7,748 bases of DNA from Trueperaceae bacterium (GTDB lineage: Bacteria > Deinococcota > Deinococci > Deinococcales > Trueperaceae). Below the pieces are notes generated by a model that searched no databases, was not told where the DNA came from, and saw only the letters and a program-made list of their open reading frames with translations. The DNA lies in assembly GCA_007128755.1 (NCBI GenBank), contig SKWV01000310.1:1-7748 (forward strand), given 5' to 3'. The translations under genes were made by a program, and so were the position numbers. Below, in pieces: positions 1 to 4,827 of this stretch. Each line of letters begins with the position of its first letter. Position 1 is the first letter of the stretch.

Positions 1-530
1 AGGCCCTCGAGCGCCACGACCACCCCCGTGCGACACTCGACCTTCGGCTGGTAGACGACCCGAACGTCGCGCAGATCGAGGGCTCGCGCCAAGTCATCGG
101 CGCTCGGCGTCACGGCGTTCGGGACGTCTCCGCGGCCCGAGCCGAACGGCTCCTTCTCACCGGCGTCGGCGAACACCTCCCGCAGGTGCTGCAGGTCGAG
201 CGGCAGGGGCAGCGTGGTCAGCGAGAGGCCGTGCGCGTGGCCCGACCGCCGCACCGCCTCGAGCACGCGGCGGTCGAGGTGGCCGGTGACGACCACCCTG
301 CCGGCATACTCCAGGGCCGCGAGGCGGTGGACCACCTCGATGCCGTCCACGTCGTCCAGGCCGAGATCGATCACCAGGTGCGTCGGCCGCCACGTCTCGA
401 TCGCGCGCTCGAACGCCTCGAGCGTGGCCTCGACACGCGTCTCCATCCCGACGTCCAGCGCGGCGTCGATGATGGTCGCGCTCGACGCGGCGCCGCCATC
501 GAGTGCCAGCACACGAGAGGTTCGGCCCAC
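1..530 (-). CDS. Receiver (REC)-EAL domain protein, putative c-di-GMP phosphodiesterase response regulator, 3' end missing
   Basis: Partial gene: 176 codons are visible and it runs off the left edge. Residues about 6-120 follow the receiver fold: a first strand ending at D11, phosphoacceptor-like D55 in HLVIDLGLDDVDG, T82 in VVVTG, and a last strand plus LPLDLQHLREVF. A linker (about 121-145) leads to the opening of an EAL domain: DLARALDLRDVRVVYQPKVE, then VVALEG with a final CT that would give Glu-Gly-Leu where the family has Glu-Ala-Leu. EAL domains hydrolyse cyclic di-GMP to pGpG in the cytoplasm; activity cannot be judged because most metal ligands lie outside the window. The receiver is degenerate: DGG replaces the usual acidic pair, and the conserved Lys before Pro is Leu109. 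The start is GTG at 530, the first usable start after an in-frame TGA at about 572. No SD is seen, but a TATGCT box lies 5 nt upstream. The gene is divergent from the M20 hydrolase. Confidence 0.85.
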   Translation of the reverse strand, partial: MGRTSRVLALDGGAASSATIIDAALDVGMETRVEATLEAFERAIETWRPTHLVIDLGLDDVDGIEVVHRLAALEYAGRVVVTGHLDRRVLEAVRRSGHAHGLSLTTLPLPLDLQHLREVFADAGEKEPFGSGRGDVPNAVTPSADDLARALDLRDVRVVYQPKVECRTGVVVALEG

Positions 531-535
531 GTCGC

Positions 536-541
536 AGCATA
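536..541 (-). promoter_or_regulatory. Possible -10 box (TATGCT) giving a leaderless mRNA for the REC-EAL gene
   Basis: On the minus strand TATGCT (4 of 6 matches to TATAAT, and fitting TAnnnT) sits 5 nt before the GTG start. Transcription would therefore begin at or next to the start codon. There is no SD, and no clear -35 at 17-nt spacing. The same hexamer precedes the regulator gene at 4828. A short motif in GC-rich DNA is weak evidence by itself. Confidence 0.3.
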
Positions 542-668
542 GGTGGCGCGCGGCGCCGAAGCGGTGCGACGCTCACCGCGGGCGGCCGCCACAGCGTGCC
601 GCGGCGAGGATGATGTCCAGTACCATGGGCGACACCCCGAAGCCGCGAGCAGGCGGCACGGCGTGGCC

Positions 669-675
669 GAGGAGG
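669..675 (+). promoter_or_regulatory. Shine-Dalgarno site fixing the start of the M20 hydrolase
   Basis: GAGGAGG lies 5 nt before ATG 681 and contains the full GGAGG core. It decides in favour of 681 over the upstream in-frame GTG at 543, which has no SD and would add 46 residues with no family resemblance. Confidence 0.75.
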
Positions 676-680
676 CTCGC

Positions 681-1928
681 ATGCCGCAGGTCGACCCGAG
701 ACGAACGATCGCCGAACTGCAGGAGCTCCGCGCGCTCACGGCCGACGACGACGGCGCCTGGCGCGTCGCCTGGACCGATACCTGGCTCCAGTCGCGGCGC
801 TGGCTGCGCGAGAAGCTCGACGCGCTCGGCGTGGAGACGCACGACGACGCCGCCGGCAACCTCTGGTCGACGCTGCGGGGCGAGAGCGACCGCGAGCTCC
901 TCATCGGCGGCCACATGGACAGCGTCCCGGGAGGCGGCTGGCTCGACGGCTCCCTGAACACGCTCGCTGGGCTGGAGTCGCTACGGCGGATCGCCGAGCA
1001 GTACGACGGTCGGCCTCCCGTCACGGTCCGGCTGGTGGACTGGGCCGACGAGGAGGGCGCCCGGTTCGGACGCAGCCTGCTGGGGTCGAGCGCCGCCGGC
1101 GGCACCCTCGTGCCCGACGAGGAGCGCGACCGCACCGACAAGGACGGCGTGCGGCTCGAGGACGCCCTCCGGCGCTGCGGGGTGGAGCTCGACCACGCCC
1201 CTCAGGCGAACGCCGAACTCGAGCGCGCCGCGGCCTATCTCGAGCTCCACATCGAGCAGGGTCCGGTGCTGCTCGACCTCGATCTGCCGCTCGGGGTGGT
1301 GCTCGGCACGTTCGGCGTCGAGCGGCACGCGCTGGCCTTCCGCGGCCAGGCGGCGCACTCGGGCTCGACGCCGATGGATCGCCGACGCGACGCGTTCCTC
1401 GCGGCGGCGCGGATGAGCCCTGAGATCTACGCGATCACGCAGCGGCACGGCGGTGTGAGCACGATCGGATCGTGCGTCACCAGGCCCGGCATCGTGACCA
1501 GCGTGGTGGCGGAGTGCGACATCACGCTCGACCAGCGGCACTTGGGGGCCGAAGGGCTCGCGACGCTCCTGCGCGAGGCTCGCGAGGCGAGCGAGCGCTT
1601 CGCCGCCGAGGGCGACGTGGAGGTGGCGTGGAGCGAGCTCTGGCGGATCGAACCGTTCACGTTCCATGGTGAGCTCATCGAGCTCGCCGACGAGGCGATC
1701 CGGGAGACGGTGGGCGTCTCGCACCGCCTGCCGAGCGGGCCGCTGCACGACGCCGCCGAGATGGCGCGGGCCGGGGTCCCCACGGTGATGCTGTTCGTGC
1801 AGAGCCTGCACGGCATCTCGCACAACAAGATCGAAGACACCAAGCTCGAGCACATCGAGGCGAGCGTGATCGCGCTCGATCGGCTCGCCGAGAAGGCGAT
1901 GGCGTGGGTGGGACGGCAGGGCGGCTGA
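681..1928 (+). CDS. Zn-dependent M20 hydrolase, N-carbamoyl-L-amino-acid hydrolase/allantoate amidohydrolase family
   Basis: A 415-residue cytoplasmic amidohydrolase of the usual length for this family, which removes a carbamoyl or ureido group from N-carbamoyl amino acids, allantoate or ureidoglycolate using two metal ions. Motifs occur in the expected order: GGHMDSVPGGGWLDG (metal ligands H78, D89), VDWADEEGARFGRSLLGS (E124/E125, catalytic base and ligand), ELHIEQGP (H190), the dimerisation-lid segment FRGQAAHSGSTPMDRRRDA (about 220-238), a C-terminal SGPLHDAAEMA (354-362), and GISHNKIEDT with H381. All ligands are present, so the enzyme looks active. The substrate cannot be read from sequence; GWLDGSLNTLAGLE is a variant of the more common GxLGVxAGLE. 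ATG 681 is chosen because GAGGAGG (669-675) lies 5 nt upstream. The frame is open further 5' to 543, but that extension does not resemble the family. It is probably co-transcribed with the membrane protein gene 66 nt downstream. Confidence 0.93.
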   Translation: MPQVDPRRTIAELQELRALTADDDGAWRVAWTDTWLQSRRWLREKLDALGVETHDDAAGNLWSTLRGESDRELLIGGHMDSVPGGGWLDGSLNTLAGLESLRRIAEQYDGRPPVTVRLVDWADEEGARFGRSLLGSSAAGGTLVPDEERDRTDKDGVRLEDALRRCGVELDHAPQANAELERAAAYLELHIEQGPVLLDLDLPLGVVLGTFGVERHALAFRGQAAHSGSTPMDRRRDAFLAAARMSPEIYAITQRHGGVSTIGSCVTRPGIVTSVVAECDITLDQRHLGAEGLATLLREAREASERFAAEGDVEVAWSELWRIEPFTFHGELIELADEAIRETVGVSHRLPSGPLHDAAEMARAGVPTVMLFVQSLHGISHNKIEDTKLEHIEASVIALDRLAEKAMAWVGRQGG

Positions 1929-1994
1929 GCGCGGCCCCGGCCGATGGGCGCACCCGTCACCCTTCCATGTGAGCCGCGGTCGCAGACTGGTCGC

Positions 1995-3605
1995 ATGGAT
2001 GTCCGGTCGAGGCTGCCGCCGGGCGCGAGGGGCACCACTGGCTCGTCCCTGCCGACGGCGGGCGTCACGGCGCGTCGCCCGCGCATCCGCGGCGTCGATC
2101 TCGCGCGCGCGCTCGCGATCGTCGGCATGCTCGTCGTCCATTTCGGGCCGACCGGCGGGACCGACCTCGCCGGACGCCTCTACGCGTTGCCGCATGGCCG
2201 GGCGTCCATCCTGTTCGTGCTCATCGCCGGCGTCGGGGTGTCGCTCCTGGCCGCCTCGCGCACTACGAGCGTCGCCGATGCGCGCTGGAAGCTCGCCTGG
2301 CGCGCGGCGCTCCTCCTGCCGCTCGGCCTGCTCCTCCAAGACCTCGACCACCGCGTCCTGGTGATCCTGCAGACGTACGGGGCGCTCTTCCTGATCGCGA
2401 TCCTCGTGCTCCGGCTCCCGGACCGCGTCCTGCTGGCGCTGGCGGCCCTGCTGGTGGCGCTCGGGCCCGTCGTCTTCCTGATCGGCAGGATGACGGCGCC
2501 GGACGTCTTCGATCGCTCCTCGATCGCCTGGAGCGACCCGCTCGCTCGCATCGTGGTGGGCGTGGTCGCTTCGGGGCCGTACCCCCTGCCGGTGTGGGCC
2601 GCGCCGTTCGTGCTCGGCATGTGGATCGGCCGCCGCGACCTGCGCTCGGCCCGCGTCCGCGTCGCGCTCGTGACGCTCGGTGCGGCCGCCGCGGTGGCGG
2701 CACCGCCCCTCGCGTCGTCCCTGGCGACGGTGCTGGGCGAACCGGGCGCGGCGGCGAGCTGGCACACGCTGCTCGACGCCGCGCCGCACAGTCAGATGCC
2801 GCCGTGGCTGCTGGCGTCGATGGGTTCGGCGGCGCTCGTGCTGGGGCTGTCGCTCGTCGCCGCCGACGCGCTGCCGCGGCTCACGTGGCCGCTCGTCGCG
2901 CTCGGGCAGCTCGCGCTCACGGTGTACGTGGGCCACCTGCTGGCGCTGCACGCCTGGAGCGGCGTGCTCCGGTCGGGCGACGTGAGCGAGGCGGCGCGGA
3001 ACGTGTTGGCGTTCACCGCCGTCGCGGCGTTGGCGGCGACGCTGTGGCGCGCCGTCTTCCGGCGCGGCCCGCTCGAGGGGCTGCTCGACGTCCCCTGGCA
3101 GGCGACCGACCTGCTGCGGCGTCGCCTGCGCGGCACGTCCGACACGGTGCAGCGTGGGACGATCGGGGGAGGAGGAGAGCCCATGAGCGACGTACTGCGA
3201 CTGAGCGACGAGGAGTGGAAGCGGCGGCTGACGCCCGAGGAGTACCGGGTGCTGCGGCAGCACGGCACGGAGCGGCCGGGGGAAGGGTGCTTCTTGGGCA
3301 CGACGGAGAGCGGTACCTTCGTGTGCGCGGCGTGCGGGAACCCGCTCTTCACGACGGGCGAGAAGTTCGAGTCCGGCACCGGTTGGCCGTCGTTCACGCA
3401 GCCCCTCTCGGAGCGGTCGGTCGTCGAGCACGAGGATCGCTCGTTCGGGATGGTGCGTGTCGAGGTGCGGTGCGCACGGTGTGACGGCCATCTCGGGCAC
3501 GTGTTCCCCGACGGCCCGCCGCCGACGGGCAAGCGCTACTGCATGAACTCGGTGGCCATGAAGCACGTGGCCGAGGGGGATCCGATCGAGCTCGTCGTCG
3601 CGTAG
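1995..3605 (+). CDS. DUF418/acyltransferase-like multi-pass membrane protein fused in frame to MsrB
   Basis: One stop-free frame of 536 residues. Residues about 32-375 form a membrane protein of the heparan-alpha-glucosaminide N-acetyltransferase-like/DUF418 kind. It opens with RIRGVDLARALAIVGMLVVHF, and I read ten helices, at about 35-50, 67-86, 98-117, 120-141, 144-164, 186-212, 221-243, 268-290, 298-318 and 334-355. It ends with the DUF418 signature LWRAVFRRGPLEGLL (about 350-364). Basic residues in the loops place both termini in the cytoplasm. Natural family members would stop near residue 370-380; here translation continues through RRRLRG and a Gly4-Glu linker into a full MsrB (397-536). 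The substrate of the membrane part is unknown. ATG 1995 is preferred over in-frame ATG 1944 because the 17 codons between often end in A or T, unlike the rest; neither has a good SD. Alternatives are a sequencing indel hiding a stop, or two proteins from one frame. Confidence 0.75.
   Translation: MDVRSRLPPGARGTTGSSLPTAGVTARRPRIRGVDLARALAIVGMLVVHFGPTGGTDLAGRLYALPHGRASILFVLIAGVGVSLLAASRTTSVADARWKLAWRAALLLPLGLLLQDLDHRVLVILQTYGALFLIAILVLRLPDRVLLALAALLVALGPVVFLIGRMTAPDVFDRSSIAWSDPLARIVVGVVASGPYPLPVWAAPFVLGMWIGRRDLRSARVRVALVTLGAAAAVAAPPLASSLATVLGEPGAAASWHTLLDAAPHSQMPPWLLASMGSAALVLGLSLVAADALPRLTWPLVALGQLALTVYVGHLLALHAWSGVLRSGDVSEAARNVLAFTAVAALAATLWRAVFRRGPLEGLLDVPWQATDLLRRRLRGTSDTVQRGTIGGGGEPMSDVLRLSDEEWKRRLTPEEYRVLRQHGTERPGEGCFLGTTESGTFVCAACGNPLFTTGEKFESGTGWPSFTQPLSERSVVEHEDRSFGMVRVEVRCARCDGHLGHVFPDGPPPTGKRYCMNSVAMKHVAEGDPIELVVA
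3168..3179 (+). promoter_or_regulatory. Internal Shine-Dalgarno site for MsrB, also coding the fusion linker
   Basis: GGAGGAGGAGAG ends 3 nt before ATG 3183, with the AGGAGG core spaced 7 nt from the start. It is the strongest SD in the window. In the fused frame, codons 3165-3179 read Gly-Gly-Gly-Gly-Glu, so one purine run is both ribosome binding site and flexible linker. Confidence 0.7.
3183..3605 (+). CDS. msrB: Peptide-methionine (R)-S-oxide reductase MsrB, internal start of the fused frame
   Basis: A complete 140-residue MsrB that reduces methionine-R-sulfoxide in proteins using thioredoxin-type reductant. Numbered from ATG 3183, it begins with LSDEEWKRRLTPEEYRVLRQ and HGTERPG. The structural zinc site is CAAC (C48, C51) and CARC (C97, C100). 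FESGTGWPSF (about 62-71) and GHLGHVFPDGP line the active site, and C120 in RYCMNS is the catalytic cysteine. The common recycling cysteine in SGCGWPSF is Thr66 here. C36 (EGCFLG) lies close to the alternative recycling cysteine I recall from Xanthomonas MsrB, so it may take that role. A very strong SD (AGGAGG 3170-3175, 7 nt spacing) and a full-length domain beginning at this ATG argue that a free MsrB is made. The upstream membrane protein has no stop in this frame, so the fused form is also encoded. The identity of the domain is near certain; the form made in the cell is not. Confidence 0.9.
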   Translation: MSDVLRLSDEEWKRRLTPEEYRVLRQHGTERPGEGCFLGTTESGTFVCAACGNPLFTTGEKFESGTGWPSFTQPLSERSVVEHEDRSFGMVRVEVRCARCDGHLGHVFPDGPPPTGKRYCMNSVAMKHVAEGDPIELVVA

Positions 3606-3638
3606 CCGGCGACGCCTCGCGGCGTGACGAGCGCCGGC
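3605..3638 (+). terminator. Weak hairpin after the msrB stop
   Basis: Inner stem ACGCC (3612-3616) pairs with GGCGT (3621-3625) around a TCGC loop. It is flanked by self-complementary GCCGGC at 3605-3610 and 3633-3638, which could close an outer stem. No T-run follows, so an intrinsic terminator is doubtful. Such pairings are frequent in GC-rich DNA. Confidence 0.25.
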
Positions 3639-3774
3639 CGAGCGAACGGCGGGTCGCGCTACCCTGTCAGCCCGCGGACTCCGAACCCGGACGCCGAGGC
3701 GGTCCGGGTACCGTCATCCCTTCCGCAGGCCACGGCGCACGCCGTCTCGTCGCGTGCGCGAGAGCAGGTGGGGC

Positions 3775-3966
3775 ATGCAGCCGTTCATCGCCGCGCTCCG
3801 GGATCTCGGCCTCACGGTCGCCGCAGGCACGCTGGCAGCGCGTATCCCGGGAGGCTACGAGCAGTCGATCAACGCCCTCTTCGTGGTCGCCAGCGTCGCG
3901 AGCGCCCTCGTCAAGTACACGGCGGCGCAGGACGCGAGGGCGGGGGTCGAGGAGGGGTGCTCCTGA
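3775..3966 (+). CDS. Small hypothetical hydrophobic protein (63 aa)
   Basis: I do not recognise this family. The 63 residues begin MQPFIAALRDLGLTVAAG and hold two hydrophobic stretches, about 4-22 and 32-48 (INALFVVASVASALV), separated by a polar turn RIPGGYEQS. A charged tail (QDARAGVEE) ends in GCS. One or two short membrane helices are possible. Support for coding comes from third positions that are almost all G or C and from a sensible hydrophobic pattern. An SD-like AGGTGGGG (3766-3773) lies just before the ATG, rather close at about 3 nt from its core. An in-frame GTG at 3754 would add seven residues. It lies 169 nt after msrB and converges on osmC. It may be the last gene of the upstream unit or independent. 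No function is proposed. Confidence 0.55.
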   Translation: MQPFIAALRDLGLTVAAGTLAARIPGGYEQSINALFVVASVASALVKYTAAQDARAGVEEGCS

Positions 3967-3982
3967 TGTGAGGAGCACACGG

Positions 3983-4016
3983 GCGAGGCGAGGGGTGTCG
4001 ACGGTCCTCGCCTCGC
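3983..4016. terminator. Inverted repeat between convergent genes, likely bidirectional terminator
   Basis: GCGAGGCGAGG (3983-3993) and CCTCGCCTCGC (4006-4016) form a perfect 11-bp stem with a 12-nt loop, 16 nt after the small protein's stop. Being symmetric, it would also fold in the osmC transcript from the other strand. No T-tract follows, so it may work with Rho or as an RNA 3' end protector rather than as a classical intrinsic terminator. Confidence 0.5.
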
Positions 4017-4043
4017 TCGGTCGGTCCGGTTCGACGTGCCGAT

Positions 4044-4076
4044 CACGCTCCGGAGAGCGTGGGTCCCGTTCGGGAC
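4044..4076. terminator. Two tandem hairpins after the osmC stop
   Basis: CACGCTC (4044-4050) pairs with GAGCGTG (4055-4061) around CGGA, and GTCCC (4063-4067) pairs with GGGAC (4072-4076) around GTTC. The second begins 12 nt past the osmC stop on the minus strand. The stems are perfect and adjacent, with tetraloops. They probably mark the end of osmC transcription. A T-rich tail is missing on both strands. Confidence 0.45.
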
Positions 4077-4088
4077 GATGTGGTGGCG

Positions 4089-4652
4089 TCATGCCTCCAG
4101 CACGACCTCCACCGGCACGGGATTGGTGATGACGTCCATCACGGGCGACGTCCGCTGGACGTAGCGACAGAGTTCCTCGATCGTCTCGCGCGGCGCGTCG
4201 GCCTGCACGCGATACCGGACGGTGATGGCGTCGTAGCCGGGGCGGTGGTCGTCCGACAGCCCCAGGAACGGCTGCAGGTCGAGCGTCCCCTCGACGTCGA
4301 AGTCGAGCGCCTCGATCTCGATGCCGCGCGCGGCGGCGTTGTAGACGAGACCGACCGTGAGGCACGACGTCAAGGCGTGGAGGACGGTCTCGACGGCGTT
4401 CGGGGCCCGGTTGCCGCCGAGGAGGACGGGTGGCTCGTCGCCTTCGAGCTCGAACGGCTCCGTGCGGGAGTCGTCCTCGTGGCCCGCGCCCCAGAACCCT
4501 TGGATGGTCGTCGTCGCGCGCGCGCCCCCTCGCCAGGTGGTGTTCGCGCGGAAGGCGAAGCGCGCGAGATCTGGTTGCGCCTCGATCGTCGAGATCGTCT
4601 CCTTGAGCGCATCGACGTCGATGCCGTTCAGTGAGCGTTGACTCGTCCGCAT
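4089..4652 (-). CDS. OsmC family protein (peroxiredoxin-like organic hydroperoxide/redox protein)
   Basis: A 187-residue cytoplasmic protein of the OsmC/Ohr superfamily, whose studied members reduce organic hydroperoxides through a reactive cysteine. An N-terminal helix (about 10-28) is followed by the OsmC strand region (FRANTTWRGGARATTTIQGF, 34-53). Then comes GDEPPVLLGGNRAPNAVETVLHALTSCLTVGL (71-102), whose C97 is the peroxidatic-type cysteine. The C-terminal motif is SPVMDVITNPVPVEVVL (169-185). Classical OsmC has Cys at the SPV position; here that is Ser169, as in the long SPVxDxxxNPVPV subgroup. C162, seven residues earlier, is the only other candidate partner. Peroxidase activity is therefore inferred, not shown. 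ATG 4652 is chosen because GAGAGGAG stands 5 nt upstream; the frame stays open to 4805, but the extra residues do not look like the family. It converges with the small protein gene and is divergent from the SARP/STAND regulator. Confidence 0.9.
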   Translation of the reverse strand: MRTSQRSLNGIDVDALKETISTIEAQPDLARFAFRANTTWRGGARATTTIQGFWGAGHEDDSRTEPFELEGDEPPVLLGGNRAPNAVETVLHALTSCLTVGLVYNAAARGIEIEALDFDVEGTLDLQPFLGLSDDHRPGYDAITVRYRVQADAPRETIEELCRYVQRTSPVMDVITNPVPVEVVLEA

Positions 4653-4678
4653 GGTGGCTCCTCTCGTGTGGTTCGGAT

Positions 4679-4745
4679 CGCTCGAGTCGAGCGGTTCCTG
4701 CGCGGGCCACGATCCGCCGGTGGCCCGGCAGGTGTCACAGCCTGC
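4679..4745 (-). promoter_or_regulatory. Possible structured 5' leader of osmC
   Basis: Three inverted repeats occur in series: CGCTC/GAGCG (4679-4693), CGGGCCAC/GTGGCCCG (4703-4710 and 4720-4727, perfect 8 bp, 9-nt loop) and GCAGG/CCTGC (4728-4732 and 4741-4745). If osmC is transcribed from beyond about 4745 they lie in its leader, and the first lies about 18 nt upstream of the SD. No known riboswitch class is recognised. Chance pairing in GC-rich DNA is a real alternative. Confidence 0.25.
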
Positions 4746-4754
4746 ACGCTTCAC

Positions 4755-4781
4755 CCCTAACGGCGCCCTAACGGACGTTAG
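4755..4781. promoter_or_regulatory. Operator-like repeat cluster between osmC and the SARP/STAND regulator
   Basis: CCCTAACGG occurs twice (4755-4763 and 4766-4774), exactly 11 bp apart. The second copy overlaps a perfect dyad CTAACG-GA-CGTTAG (4768-4781), so there are three copies of the half-site, two direct and one inverted. The A/T-containing repeats stand out from the GC-rich surroundings. SARP regulators are known to bind heptamer direct repeats with 11-bp periodicity, and the gene starting at 4828 carries a SARP-type DNA-binding/BTAD module. The dyad alone would also suit a dimeric (for example TetR-type) repressor. The cluster could serve either divergent gene. Confidence 0.5.
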
Positions 4782-4812
4782 CGACGTACACACAAACCCG
4801 GACATGAAGGTC

Positions 4813-4818
4813 TATGCT
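4813..4818 (+). promoter_or_regulatory. Possible -10 box (TATGCT) for a near-leaderless SARP/STAND mRNA
   Basis: TATGCT ends 9 nt before ATG 4828, so transcription would start about 2-4 nt upstream of the start codon. No SD lies at normal spacing; the nearest purine run, GAAGG, is 17 nt away. No convincing -35 is present, which fits a promoter that needs an activator bound at the 4755-4781 repeats. It is the same hexamer as before the REC-EAL gene. Confidence 0.35.
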
Positions 4819-4827
4819 CCACGGACC

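Noticed and set aside
543..680. 46-residue N-terminal extension of the M20 hydrolase from GTG 543
   Set aside because: No SD, composition unlike the family, and a strong SD directly before ATG 681.
1944..1994. Alternative start of the membrane protein at ATG 1944
   Set aside because: Several of the 17 added codons end in A or T, unlike the rest of the gene, and there is no SD. It is kept only as a possibility, since it lies 15 nt after the hydrolase stop and could be used by reinitiation.
2594..3484. 296-codon plus-strand frame overlapping the membrane protein and MsrB
   Set aside because: Arg/Ala-rich shadow without domains; the overlapping frame encodes clear transmembrane helices and the MsrB motifs.
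981..3566. 861-codon open frame on the minus strand opposite the hydrolase and the membrane protein/MsrB frame
   Set aside because: Low-complexity Arg/His/Glu-rich translation crossing several clearly coding genes; a GC-driven shadow.
3667..4710. 347-codon minus-strand frame over osmC and the small protein
   Set aside because: Arg-rich translation in a different frame from OsmC, which is well supported by motifs and its SD.
4653..4805. 51-residue N-terminal extension of OsmC
   Set aside because: It would cover the operator-like repeats and leader, and the good SD with ATG at 4652 gives a normal family length.
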